Positions 51,769-61,248 of a stretch of DNA of 64,000 nt are shown here, one piece after another. Position 1 is the stretch's first letter, and each line of letters starts with the position of its first letter. The notes under the pieces are model-generated. The model did not search any database and had not been told where the DNA came from. It was given only the letters and a program-made list of their open reading frames with translations. The DNA is taken from assembly GCA_030445275.1 (NCBI GenBank), contig JAUCSE010000093.1, forward strand, positions 57,289 to 121,288, given 5' to 3'. Source of the DNA: Mucilaginibacter sp. GTDB lineage: Bacteria > Bacteroidota > Bacteroidia > Sphingobacteriales > Sphingobacteriaceae. The position numbers and the translations under genes are program-made.

Positions 51769-53247
51769 TCACTTTAAGAATTGAAGGATATCACCCTCAC
51801 TTTCGCTGAAGGCATTGCTTTGTGTTAATATGCACTGCATATCATCCATACTATCACCCTTTATTGTGGCACTGAATAGTTGAGCCCGTTGCAGCATCTT
51901 GATATATACCTCCGGCTCCTGTTGCCTGCTGAGCTTCCGCAGCGCTCCAGGATAATCAATACGAAAGACATTGGGGATGATGATTTTACATTGGGCCTCC
52001 TTAACCAGTTCGGCATTCATCATCACCCTTGCGATCCTGCCATTGCCGTCGTTAAAAGGATGTACCTCACTGACCAGGAACATTATATAAGCGGCTTTGG
52101 CAAAAGGATCTCTTAAAACGCGATAGTAGTCAAAGCCTCTGATCAGTGTTCCCCTTACCAATTGAAAATCAACAAAAGAGGTGTCGCCTGCACGATTATT
52201 CTGATCTTTAAACTCTCCGGGTTTTTTAGATTCCCGGGCGCTCAGCAGGATCTTATGCCGGTATTGCAGGATATCCAGCATTTCCTCCGGCGTTGCTGGT
52301 GTACTTTGCATCTCCGTTCTACTGCTAACAATCCTGTAGGTCCCAAGGATATCATGTGAGTCTTCATCCCTTGCTTTCATTGGCTTACCCGTCTCGATAA
52401 TCTGTTTTGCTTCCTCAACTTCAAATTTAGTACCCTCGATATAATTAGAAAAATAAGCTTCATAGAACGCGAAATCACGGAATGCCTGCAAGGTTGTGTT
52501 GGGTTCGGGCATAATGGCAAATTCCTGTTGCTGCAGGGCTATAAATAACTTTTCCAGCAAATCAATCCTGGCCTTATCATAAGGTTGCCCGTGTGCCCTT
52601 GCTATAGCAACCGGTGAAACTAATGCTTTGGAAGGTTTTGTGGTCAGCAAAGCGCTAACCAGCCTGTTTAATTTTTCAAACTCCTTTTCCATGCCTGTTT
52701 TTAAGGCAATCTCTCTGGCTTTATCCCGGAATGCATTTAAGCTTTCTTCTCCTTTAACCCGTATAATCTGCTCCAGCTTTTCTTCAATCTCCGGCAGGGT
52801 AAGTGTTTTGGACTGAGGGCCCGGCTTTCTGGATTCCTGAAAATTTTCCAGCACGGCTCTTTCCTGTTGTGAAACAAAAAGGTCTCTGGCGAATTGGTTA
52901 TCTCCCTCAACAGGCCCGGGACCGATCAGTATATTCAAGGTAATTCCTGGAAGATTTACTTTGCGGGCGTAGGTATAGGTAAGGAACATATCGCCGCTGG
53001 CAGTAGGCTTATATTCGAGTGCGGAGCGGTGGCTTAACAGAATTCCGGGGTATAAGTGTCCGAGTATCTGGAAAATATTTCTTCTGATGATGGTTTCCAC
53101 CGGTTCGTTTGAAACCGGGCTGTAAATTTTGGGAGCGATTTTCCTTAATCTCCCCTGCTTTTCCAGTTTACCGATATTACGACTAATTGTGGTGTCACTG
53201 GATGCGAAGATAATTTCCTGCAGATGTAAGGGTACGCTCTTTTCCAT
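51769..53247 (-). CDS. Fic-domain protein with AbiEi-like N-terminal winged helix
   Basis: A 492-residue fusion. Residues 1-120 resemble the AbiEi antitoxin/regulator: a winged helix (TISRNIGKLEKQGRLRKIAP) and then ILLSHRSALEYKP. A helical linker follows. The C-terminal Fic domain carries the catalytic motif HPFNDGNGRIAR near residues 392-403 and, upstream near residue 266, SNYIEG, which fits the inhibitory [S/T]xxxE[G/N] helix of self-inhibited Fic proteins. Fic enzymes transfer AMP or related groups to protein hydroxyls. The N-terminal domain may bind its own promoter, where an AT-rich repeat array lies. Possible toxin-antitoxin or defence role (inference). Confidence 0.88.
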   Translation of the reverse strand: MEKSVPLHLQEIIFASSDTTISRNIGKLEKQGRLRKIAPKIYSPVSNEPVETIIRRNIFQILGHLYPGILLSHRSALEYKPTASGDMFLTYTYARKVNLPGITLNILIGPGPVEGDNQFARDLFVSQQERAVLENFQESRKPGPQSKTLTLPEIEEKLEQIIRVKGEESLNAFRDKAREIALKTGMEKEFEKLNRLVSALLTTKPSKALVSPVAIARAHGQPYDKARIDLLEKLFIALQQQEFAIMPEPNTTLQAFRDFAFYEAYFSNYIEGTKFEVEEAKQIIETGKPMKARDEDSHDILGTYRIVSSRTEMQSTPATPEEMLDILQYRHKILLSARESKKPGEFKDQNNRAGDTSFVDFQLVRGTLIRGFDYYRVLRDPFAKAAYIMFLVSEVHPFNDGNGRIARVMMNAELVKEAQCKIIIPNVFRIDYPGALRKLSRQQEPEVYIKMLQRAQLFSATIKGDSMDDMQCILTQSNAFSESEGDILQFLK

Positions 53248-53265
53248 TGCAAAATTATTGGTTAT

Positions 53266-53486
53266 ACAAATTTTTCAATCTAATATATGCTTTTATAAGA
53301 TGAATGACAAATTTTTTAATTTAATTCGCTAAAAAGGCAAAAATTTAAGTTTAAAATAAGAAGATGAATAGCTTGTAGATTGGGGCTACAATTTTAACCT
53401 AGCAAAAATTTACGTCTAATGCTGTGTAAATGAATTAAAAAGCAAATTTTTGAATATATTTTTGGCATTTAAGCAAATTTTTGAAC
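53266..53486. repeat. AT-rich repeat array upstream of the Fic gene
   Basis: At least six related words of the form (A/G)CAAA-AT-rich-(T)NAA occur in 220 bp: ACAAATTTTTCAA (53266), ACAAATTTTTTAA (53307), GCAAAAATTTAAG (about 53338), GCAAAAATTTACG (53402), GCAAATTTTTGAA (53442) and GCAAATTTTTGAA (53473). They lie upstream of the AbiEi-Fic start, where its winged helix could bind; an iteron-like role is an alternative. Confidence 0.55.
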
Positions 53487-53729
53487 ATAAATATCAAATC
53501 TTGCAGAAGTCATTATCATCAATTATGAAAAATACCAGGAGAAAGAACCAGATGATAAAGATGCCGCCGCGCGTTTATAGCAATTGTTTAAAAAATAGCA
53601 ATTACTGATTCGGAGCTCCTTTCTCCAAAAGCACACTTATATTTCGCGTGGACACAAGTGGAGTACCCAACCTGCTGGCTGAAGCAATTAAAAGCCAGTT
53701 CACCAGGATACAGGTAATTGCACCGCTAT

Positions 53730-53849
53730 TTACGCTGTCGTCTGAGGTTCTTCTTTTGATTGACCTATGATTGGCATAATTTTATTAATTAACCGCTCTT
53801 CAAACTCCTGCAAGTCTTCCTTAGTTATAATTTCTGCTGCCATAATCAT
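53730..53849 (-). pseudogene. Truncated excisionase/HTH protein
   Basis: A 39-codon frame, AAEIITKEDLQEFEERLINK then IMPIIGQSKEEPQTTA, ends where the helix-turn-helix would normally start in Bacteroidota integrative-element excisionases or regulators. It is probably the remaining N-terminus of such a gene, consistent with the mobilization genes about 3 kb downstream. Confidence 0.5.
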
Positions 53850-54127
53850 TGTCTATATTGGGTAATTGGATAGAACAAATTTCACGATTTACAAAGGGTA
53901 ATAGTTGGCGCGAAGGACAGCAACTCAAAGTAAGAGAGCCAAGTATCGGTTGATGTCATTAAAAGCGCCTACCCTAAAGTAAGCTCTTCTTTTACTGAAT
54001 TTAGTACCTTTTAATAAATTGGCCACAAGCTATACGACGAACTAATCTCTTTCAAACTTTGTTCCCTATATCTTTATTTTTTCAATTACAAATACTAATT
54101 TTTTTAGCAAAAATATTGAATTTTTGT

Positions 54128-54135
54128 TAACTTTG
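54128..54135 (+). promoter_or_regulatory. -7 box TAACTTTG for the coiled-coil membrane protein
   Basis: TAACTTTG matches TAnnTTTG and lies 18 bases before the ATG at 54154, which supports that start. The DNA upstream is AT-rich without a clear -33 element. Confidence 0.6.
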
Positions 54136-54153
54136 TACATCAGGTAACAAAGG

Positions 54154-54759
54154 ATGGCAGATAATCATACGCTTATAACAGTTAGTGCATTCTCTGGATT
54201 AGCGGGGGCATTACTGACACAAATGATGACCGGTTTATTCGCTTATCTTAGTGATAAACGCAAGTATAATCAGGAAGTCAGTAACCAGTACCGGGCTAAG
54301 AAAGTGGAAATCGGCGAGAATTTTTATTATATGACCGGCGAGATCATGGTGGTCATTAAAAAGAACATTGGTTACTGGAAGAACTGGAACAGTTCCAGAA
54401 GTGAGGCCAGCCTGGAATTCCTGAACAAGGAAATGATCAAGTTAAACGCCCATATGGATAAGCTGAAGTCGGAAAACTGGAAGTTTAACCTGGTTAACCT
54501 GTATTTTAAGGTATCCATGTCCAACAACGAAGTCATCAGGTACAATACCAGGTCGCAACAACTTTATTTAAAGGTCAGGGATATTATGGACCAGATCAGG
54601 AAGACTGGAGCAGCAGACCAGGAAACATTATATCAGCGATATGCGCTGGCCGTTTTTGATATGTGTTCGCAATATGAAGAGCTCTATGCCAGAATGGAAC
54701 AGGACGCGAATAGGATTCGGGAGGAAATACTCCGGGATTTTTCCAGGAAACATCACTAA
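54154..54759 (+). CDS. Membrane-anchored coiled-coil protein
   Basis: A 201-residue protein with an N-terminal hydrophobic helix (ITVSAFSGLAGALLTQMMTG, residues 8-27) and then a long charged helical region (KEMIKLNAHMDKLKSENWKF, MCSQYEELYARMEQDANRIR). No enzymatic motif. It probably sits in the inner membrane with its helical part in the cytoplasm. Family unknown. Confidence 0.65.
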   Translation: MADNHTLITVSAFSGLAGALLTQMMTGLFAYLSDKRKYNQEVSNQYRAKKVEIGENFYYMTGEIMVVIKKNIGYWKNWNSSRSEASLEFLNKEMIKLNAHMDKLKSENWKFNLVNLYFKVSMSNNEVIRYNTRSQQLYLKVRDIMDQIRKTGAADQETLYQRYALAVFDMCSQYEELYARMEQDANRIREEILRDFSRKHH

Positions 54760-54833
54760 AGGAAATCCCTTTAATAACATCATTTTTATATAGTCACCTT
54801 TAAAAATACCCTCCTGAGGATTAACTTTACCAG

Positions 54834-55970
54834 ATGAATAAACAGCTAAAAAATCTTTCCATAATCTTTCTTTCGATCTTTTCTATCGCCCTGATTTCCT
54901 GGGGCGCCAAAGGCCACCGCGCTGTCGCGGCTATTGCGGAGAAACACTTAACGCTAAACACCGCAAACGCGGTCTTTGTATACTTAAAGGGCGAGACCAT
55001 GCCGGACGCCAGTAACTGGGCCGATGAAATCAGAAATCAACCGGAATACAAAACGACCGGGCCATGGCATTTTGTTAACTTGCCTTTAGGTTTGAACCAC
55101 GAACAATTCGTAGAGGCGGTCGGTAAACAGGATAACGATAACATTTATACAGCCATCCTAAAGACAGAAGCCAATTTAAAAGACAAAACATTAAACCAGG
55201 AACAAAAGAACGAGGCGCTCAAATTTCTTATTCACCTGGTTGGCGACGCCCATCAGCCTATGCATGTCAGCAGGAAGGAGGATAAAGGCGGGAATACGAT
55301 ACAGGTGAGATACGAAGACCGGGGAACTAACCTCCACAGCCTGTGGGATACTAGGCTTATTGATCGGGAGGGACTAAGCAATGCCGAAATGGCTAAGGAA
55401 TATGACCGGGCTACTCCCGCCCAGATTAAACAATGGCAAAGCGACAGCCCCATGCAATGGCTTTGGGAAAGTTACCAGATCAGCACTGAACTTTACGCAG
55501 AAGCGGATAAAAGCAAAAACATTGATGAGGTATATTATAAAAAGTATATCCCGGTCATTCATCAACGGATTGAACAGGCTGGTATCCGCCTGGCGGGTGA
55601 ACTCAATAAGTTGTTTAAGGATGCGCCCGTAAAAATCAGCAACGTAACACTGGCATCACCTCCAGTAGTTGACAAGTCTTCCGATAAACCTGTTGAAATT
55701 AAATTGGAAGATGTAAAGAACCAAATTGGTAAGTATATAAAGGTTACCGGTAAGGTATACAGCAGTAAGGACATCGGCAGTATGGTACTGGTCAACCTTG
55801 GGGCAGCCTATCCTAATCAATTGCTTACTGTGGCCCTCAAAGGAAACGCCAAATCTTTGGCCAATCAGCTCGATGGTAAAACAGTAACTGTAGAAGGGAC
55901 TATTATTACTTACAAGGACAAGCCTGAAGTAGTGATCAGCAGTGCCGATAAACTAAGCATACAACCATAA
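54834..55970 (+). CDS. S1/P1-type zinc nuclease with C-terminal OB-like domain
   Basis: A 378-residue exported enzyme. A signal peptide of about 22 residues leaves Trp as the mature N-terminus (SWGAKGHRAVAAIAE), the first zinc ligand in S1/P1 nucleases. Further ligands are in HLVGDAHQPMHV near residue 134 and NLHSLWDTRLID near residue 165. Residues about 285-375 form a small beta domain (GKYIKVTGKVYSSKDIGSMV, GKTVTVEGTIITYKDKPEVV) that looks like an OB fold. It cleaves single-stranded nucleic acids in the periplasm or outside. Confidence 0.9.
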   Translation: MNKQLKNLSIIFLSIFSIALISWGAKGHRAVAAIAEKHLTLNTANAVFVYLKGETMPDASNWADEIRNQPEYKTTGPWHFVNLPLGLNHEQFVEAVGKQDNDNIYTAILKTEANLKDKTLNQEQKNEALKFLIHLVGDAHQPMHVSRKEDKGGNTIQVRYEDRGTNLHSLWDTRLIDREGLSNAEMAKEYDRATPAQIKQWQSDSPMQWLWESYQISTELYAEADKSKNIDEVYYKKYIPVIHQRIEQAGIRLAGELNKLFKDAPVKISNVTLASPPVVDKSSDKPVEIKLEDVKNQIGKYIKVTGKVYSSKDIGSMVLVNLGAAYPNQLLTVALKGNAKSLANQLDGKTVTVEGTIITYKDKPEVVISSADKLSIQP

Positions 55971-56043
55971 CACCTGAAAGGCTATTATTCATTTGCAGGG
56001 GAAGTGTTGTTATAACCACGCTTCTTATGGCTTATCCATATGA

Positions 56044-56092
56044 CCAGATTCACCTATCCCCGCTGTAATATAGCGGGGATAGGTGAATCTGG
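56044..56092. repeat. Perfect 21-bp inverted repeat
   Basis: The arm 56044-56064 pairs base for base with 56072-56092 across the 7-base loop GTAATAT; key part of the arm CACCTATCCCCGC. It stands between the S1/P1 nuclease gene and the primase gene, with no T-run on either side. It may be a terminator for the nuclease gene or a nick/processing site of the mobilizable element. Confidence 0.75.
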
Positions 56093-56130
56093 ATGTTAAG
56101 CGGTATTTTCGTTTGGAAATTTAAGGAATA

Positions 56131-57066
56131 GTGAATCAGATAAGTGCGGAGATGGATTTCAGACAACAAACATATACTTTGAAACAGATCAGGGAGATGG
56201 ACATGGTAGATTTCCTGGCGGCATTGGGATACCAGCCAGAATATATCAAAAAGGGTATCGATCATTGGTATCTTTCGCCCCTGCGGAACGAACAGGAAGC
56301 CAGTTTTAAGATCAACCGGCAACTGAACCGCTGGTATGATCATGGCATCGGCAAAGGCGGCAATCTCATTGATTTTGGGCTGCTTTATTTCACCTGTTCG
56401 GTCAAGGAATTATTGGAGAAATTTAACAGTGATTTTTTACTTCATCAGCTTCCGGAACATGATCGCGTAGTATGGCAAGATAAGCGCACTAAGGAAGCCA
56501 GCATCACGGTCATTTCCGAACGTGAACTGTATGCTTATCCGCTCATTCATTACCTGCAGGAACGGCAAATCCCCCTAGCAATCGCGACGCAGTTTTGTAA
56601 AGAGATTACCTATGGTCTGGATAGTCGTTCCTATTATGGAATTGGATTCAAAAATAATGCCGGTGGCTTTGAGATCCGTAATCCTTATTACAAATGCAGC
56701 AGCTCTCCCAAAGATATCACCACCATTGGAACCGGGTCTGAGGAGGTACATATTTTTGAAGGGTTTATGGATTTTCTTTCGTTTAAAGCCCTGCAGCAAC
56801 ATGATGCTTCGGCATCAGGAGATTTCGTCATTTTAAACGGTGCAGCCATGTTTGAAAGAGCCCGTGCAGTATTGGCAGCCTATCCGGTTAAAAAGCTGTG
56901 GCTTGACCGGGATGCCACGGGAATAGCCTATACCCGATATGCCTTGTCTTTAAAGGAGAACTACCAGGATGAAAGTAAGCTGTATGCCTCCTATAAAGAT
57001 CTGAATGAATGGCTGAAGGCTAAAGGAGGCTTACCTCAAAAAAAATTAAAACCTAAAATCAGATAA
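56131..57066 (+). CDS. TOPRIM primase-like protein of a mobilizable element
   Basis: A 311-residue protein. The N-terminal part has the CHC2-domain layout (WYLSPLRNEQEASFKINRQL, GGNLIDFGLLYF) although zinc-binding cysteines are largely lost. The C-terminal TOPRIM domain has HIFEGFMDFLSFKAL (Glu motif near residue 210) and LWLDRDATGIAYTRYAL (DxD near residue 260). Bacteroidota conjugative and mobilizable elements carry such a primase to replicate the transferred strand. The start is GTG at 56131; ATG at 56152 is an alternative. Confidence 0.85.
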   Translation: MNQISAEMDFRQQTYTLKQIREMDMVDFLAALGYQPEYIKKGIDHWYLSPLRNEQEASFKINRQLNRWYDHGIGKGGNLIDFGLLYFTCSVKELLEKFNSDFLLHQLPEHDRVVWQDKRTKEASITVISERELYAYPLIHYLQERQIPLAIATQFCKEITYGLDSRSYYGIGFKNNAGGFEIRNPYYKCSSSPKDITTIGTGSEEVHIFEGFMDFLSFKALQQHDASASGDFVILNGAAMFERARAVLAAYPVKKLWLDRDATGIAYTRYALSLKENYQDESKLYASYKDLNEWLKAKGGLPQKKLKPKIR

Positions 57067-57213
57067 ATTGGAAGATATCCTAATAATGTCTTTAGGTCAA
57101 TAGGCTGCCGGTGAAAGATGGCCTTTTATACAATCGGACATCTGCCCCCTCCGAAGTCGGGGCGGAAAGAAAAAGAGTTAAAGATTACTGGATAGGTTTT
57201 GTGAAAAGGAGAC

Positions 57214-57606
57214 GTGATGAAAGAGAAAAAATCGGGAAGGACACGTATTGTCGCCTTCAGGCTGATGCCCGGCGAGTATACCAGATTAGAGACAACCTGT
57301 AAAAAAACGACGATTAGACACCTAAGTGAATGCCTGCGCAGGTTAATTTTCAATAAGCCGGTGACGAGATACGTACGCAACCAATCGCTGGATGAATTCA
57401 TGGCGGAAATGGTGCTCCTGCGGAAAGAATTGAACGCAATCGGCTTGAACTTTAACCAGGCGGTGCGCAGGCTGCATACCCTCGATCATGTATCCCAAAT
57501 GCAGTTTTGGTTAAAGGGATTTGAGCAGGATAAAGACGTGCTGTTCTGCAAGGTCGAAGAGATCAAAAACCGGATCAATTTAATCAGTGACCAATGGTTG
57601 CAGTGA
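57214..57606 (+). CDS. Mobilization accessory protein (MobA/MobC-like)
   Basis: A 130-residue protein with a ribbon-helix-helix-like start (RIVAFRLMPGEYTRLETTCK) and the helical motif LRKELNAIGLNFNQAVRRLH, the conserved core of relaxosome accessory proteins. It binds oriT and helps the relaxase. Its stop overlaps the relaxase start by 13 bases. Confidence 0.85.
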   Translation: MMKEKKSGRTRIVAFRLMPGEYTRLETTCKKTTIRHLSECLRRLIFNKPVTRYVRNQSLDEFMAEMVLLRKELNAIGLNFNQAVRRLHTLDHVSQMQFWLKGFEQDKDVLFCKVEEIKNRINLISDQWLQ

Positions 57607-58898
57607 TCCATTACAGCAGCAGCCTGCGCCATATTTTAAACTATAATGAACAGAAGGTAAAAGCGGGTCTCGCAGTCTGTCTGGAGGCAGCAGAGTACCC
57701 GAAAGATGTAGGCTATTTGAACTTTCATCAAAAGCTTTCCAGGTTGGAAAAACTGACAGCGTTAAACCAGTTAACCAGGGTGAACAGTATCCACATCTCG
57801 CTGAATTTCGATCCTGCCGAGAAACTTTCTGAAGAACGCTTAAAAGAGATTGCGGCAGTCTATATAGAGAGGATCGGCTTCGCCGGTCAGCCTTATTTAC
57901 TGTACCAGCACCATGACGCGGGACACCCGCATATTCATTTGGTGACCACGAATATTAAACCGGATGGCAAACGGATTGAACTGCATAATCTGGCCAGGGA
58001 TCAGTCCGAAAAAGCACGCAAGGCAATCGAGGTAGATTATGAGCTGGTCAAAGCAGAAGAAAGTAAACAGCGGGAAACTGATCGCTTAAAGCCAGCTAAT
58101 TCCCAGAAGGTGATCTATGGCCAGGTAGAAAGTAAAAGGGCGATGGCTAACGTCCTTACCACCGTACTAAGAAATTACAAATACTGTTCCCTGACCGAAC
58201 TCAACGCCGTTTTGCAGTTGTATAATATTACTGCTGACGGGGGTACTGAACATTCCAGAATATTTAGAAATCAGGGGCTGCTTTACCGCATTCTTGATGA
58301 ACAGGGAAACAAGGTGGGTATCCCGATCAAAGCATCCGATTTTGATTTCAAGCCAACGCTTAAATTCTTGGCTGAAAAGTTTTCAGACAACCTGACTGGA
58401 AGGGATCAACACCAAGCACGATTAAGGAATACGATTGACCTGGCTTTACTACGGGATGATCTATCTTTAACCGGTTTGATACAGGCTTTGCAAAAGGACG
58501 GGATTGATACTGTAATGTGGCAAAATCAGGATAAGATGATTTGTGGGATAACTTATGTGGATCATCATAGCCATTGTGTATTTAACGGCAGCGTATTGGG
58601 CAAGACTTATAGTGCCAAAGCTATTTTGGAAAGGTGTACAAGTACAGGAGCCGATGAAAGAAAGACAAGAATCGGCGTGGGTGAAAAAATGCCATTTGGC
58701 GGAACAGCTTCGGGTGGGCAAACCAAGAAGCATGAGTCTAAAAAGCCGGCAGCAAATACCTTTCATTCCGATGAAAAACCCTGGGATATCAGGGAGCTGT
58801 CCGACGCTTTGCTGGAGCCGGGGGATCAACCGGAACGGATAGATTGGGAGCTAAAAAGGAAACGGAAGAAAAAGAAGCGTCAACGACTTGAACCGTAG
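57594..58898 (+). CDS. Relaxase (MobB-like)
   Basis: A 434-residue relaxase. It opens with VIHYSSSLRHILNYNEQKV, typical of Bacteroidota mobilization nucleases, with the nucleophile region at the start. The metal-binding histidine motif is HDAGHPHIHLVTTN near residues 103-116. It nicks oriT and attaches to the 5' end of the transferred strand. The C-terminal 90 residues are basic and disordered-looking (ending RKRKKKKRQR). The gene seems complete. Confidence 0.88.
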   Translation: MVAVIHYSSSLRHILNYNEQKVKAGLAVCLEAAEYPKDVGYLNFHQKLSRLEKLTALNQLTRVNSIHISLNFDPAEKLSEERLKEIAAVYIERIGFAGQPYLLYQHHDAGHPHIHLVTTNIKPDGKRIELHNLARDQSEKARKAIEVDYELVKAEESKQRETDRLKPANSQKVIYGQVESKRAMANVLTTVLRNYKYCSLTELNAVLQLYNITADGGTEHSRIFRNQGLLYRILDEQGNKVGIPIKASDFDFKPTLKFLAEKFSDNLTGRDQHQARLRNTIDLALLRDDLSLTGLIQALQKDGIDTVMWQNQDKMICGITYVDHHSHCVFNGSVLGKTYSAKAILERCTSTGADERKTRIGVGEKMPFGGTASGGQTKKHESKKPAANTFHSDEKPWDIRELSDALLEPGDQPERIDWELKRKRKKKKRQRLEP

Positions 58899-60933
58899 TG
58901 TTGGCAGGTGATGATGACTTTAATGTGAGGAAGGATGAAGGAGGAGTTATGCAGACAGGGGAAAATGATCAGGCCATGCGCAAGATCCTGGATATGACCA
59001 GGCTGATCAGTATAGCGGTCTTGGCTATACATTTTTATAAAGAATGTTATGGGGCATTTGCCGGATGGCATTGGGTAACACCTTTATCGGACAGGATACT
59101 GGAAAATATCGTAAGCACCGGCTTGTTCAATAATTTTTATAAATCCAAGCTGATCGCTTTAGGATTTTTAGTCATCGCCCTGATCGGTGTAAAGGGCAAA
59201 AAGAGCAAAGAGCAAAATTTTAAGACGGCGGGTATTTATCTGCTGGCCGGATTCGTTTTTTATTTCATCAGCGGCCTGGTATTGATGGCAAAGGGGGAAA
59301 TGAACTGGGTGACCATCGGCTATATGGGCCTGACCACCCTCGGTTACCTGCTATTCCTGAGCGGCGGTACTATGCTGTCCCGCATCATCCGGGATAAGTT
59401 GAAAGATGATATTTTCAATACCGAAAATGAAACCTTTCCCCAGGAGGAACGGTTGATCGAAAACGAATATTCTGTCAATCTGCCGGCCAGGTACAGGCTC
59501 AGGGAGAAAACACGCAATTCCTACATCAACTTTATCAATATGTTCCGGGCGTTACTCGTATTGGGTTCGCCCGGATCGACGTGCCGGGCAAAAGTTATTT
59601 CATTATCCGGCATGTCATCACGCAGCACATCCGGAAGGGCTTTGCCATGTTTGTCTACGACTTCAAAATGCCGGATCTCTCGGTCATTGCCTACAATACC
59701 TGGCTCCATCATAAGAACAAGTATAAAATCGTTCCCCAATTTTATTCGATTAATTTTGATGACCTCTCCCATAGCCACCGCTGTAATCCACTCGACCCTT
59801 CAGCCATGCTGGACATTACGGATGCCGTGGAATCAGCGCGTACCATATTATTGGGGCTGAACCGCGAGTGGATTAAGCGTCAGGGTGATTTCTTCGTGGA
59901 AAGCCCCATCAATTTCCTGACCGCTATTATCTGGTATTTACGAAAGTATAAAGACGGCGAATTTTGTACGCTGCCGCATGTCATTGAGCTCATGCAGGTA
60001 GAATATGACGAACTGTTTACCATCCTGCGGACTCAAAAGGAAATCGACGCCTTGATCAATCCTTTTGTCAGTGCCTACCTGAGGGATGCGGTGGAACAAT
60101 TAGAGGGACAGATCGCCTCAGCCAAGATCACCATGGCCAGGATCTCTTCCCCTGCTTTGTATTATGTTTTATCAGGGAATGATTTCACGCTGGATATCAA
60201 TAACCCGGAGGCACCAAAGATCGTTTGTATGGGTAACAATCCGCAGAAGATACAAATCTATGGTGCGGTGCTTTCTTTGTTTACGAACCGGTTATTAAAG
60301 ATCATCAACCAAAAGAATAAATTAAAATGCAGCCTGGTCTTTGATGAATTTCCAACACTGACAACGGATATCATCCCCACGATCAGTACCGGGAGATCCA
60401 ATTTAATTGCTACCTGTCTGGGAATCCAGGACGCGAGTCAGTTACGCAAGGATTATGGGCGGGAACAGGCTGACGTGATCATGAATATTGTGGGCAATAT
60501 TGCAGCAGGACAAGTCTCCGGGGATACCGCTAAACAAATTTCCGAGCGGATCGGCAAGATCATGCAGGATCGGGAGAGCCTGTCCATCAATCGTTCCGAT
60601 ACATCGATCAGTCAGTCCAAACAACTGGAGGCAGCCGTACCCCCATCGCGCATTTCATCACTGAGTTCAGGCGAATTTGTCGGGATGGTGGCGGATAATC
60701 CGGATTGCAAGATCGATTTGAAGGCCTTTCATTGCGAGATCATCAACGACCATGATGCGCTTAAAAAAGAGATAGATGGCTATGAGGACATACCAATGGT
60801 CCGTCAGTTGGACCATACCATTGTCCAGCGGAATTATATGGAGATTAAACAGGATGTACAGTGGATTATTCAGTCGGAAATGGAGCTACTGCTAAGCGAT
60901 CCAGCCTTGACGCATTTGATTATAAAGAAATAG
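58898..60933 (+). pseudogene. TraG/VirD4-like coupling protein broken inside its P-loop
   Basis: Frame 1 (58898 to about 59578) encodes the membrane part with several helices (ISIAVLAIHFYKECYGAF, AGIYLLAGFVFYFISGLV) and ends its sense at ALLVLGSPGS. Frame 2, from about 59587, continues with GKSYFIIRHVI, the second half of Walker A, then VYDFKMPDLSVIAYNTW, the ATPase core and VFDEFPTL (Walker B). An extra 8 bases (ACGTGCCG, 59579-59586) sit between the two halves, so no full-length protein can be made without frameshifting. TraG couples the relaxosome to the secretion channel. Confidence 0.85.
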
Positions 60934-61248
60934 ATGATGGCAGGAAACCCATCAGAGCGGTTTCTTCCAAATTGCCCTTATTGTCCAGGATAGCCCATCA
61001 TTTCTGCGATCTCAACCGTATCTACAAGAGTGGTTACAGGAGACATCCTTTGTCCCATTATCTTTAGGTTTTCCCAATTAATTTTTTCGGGGCCCGTCGA
61101 AAAACTGATGCAACAATAGGTTAAAGCATTGTACTAACAACGTTTACAATCTTACAAGGCTACTTGTGTTCTTAATGGTTTCTTCATTTTTTAAAGTCAC
61201 CTTAGCAATAATTATTTAGCATATCAGTGTATAATGTTCTAATAATTA
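60934..61248. other. Interval after the coupling-protein gene
   Basis: 315 bp without a convincing gene. A short minus-strand frame (VTTLVDTVEIAEMMGYPG) could be a scrap of a coding sequence. No other transfer gene follows, so the mobilizable element ends here or is truncated. Confidence 0.5.

Noticed and set aside
57111-57302. Frame overlapping the mobilization accessory gene start
   Set aside because: It overlaps the well-recognised accessory protein in another phase and shows no homology features.
59564-59598. Programmed ribosomal frameshift in the coupling-protein gene
   Set aside because: There is no slippery heptamer or downstream stem evident, and an 8-base insertion explains the break better.
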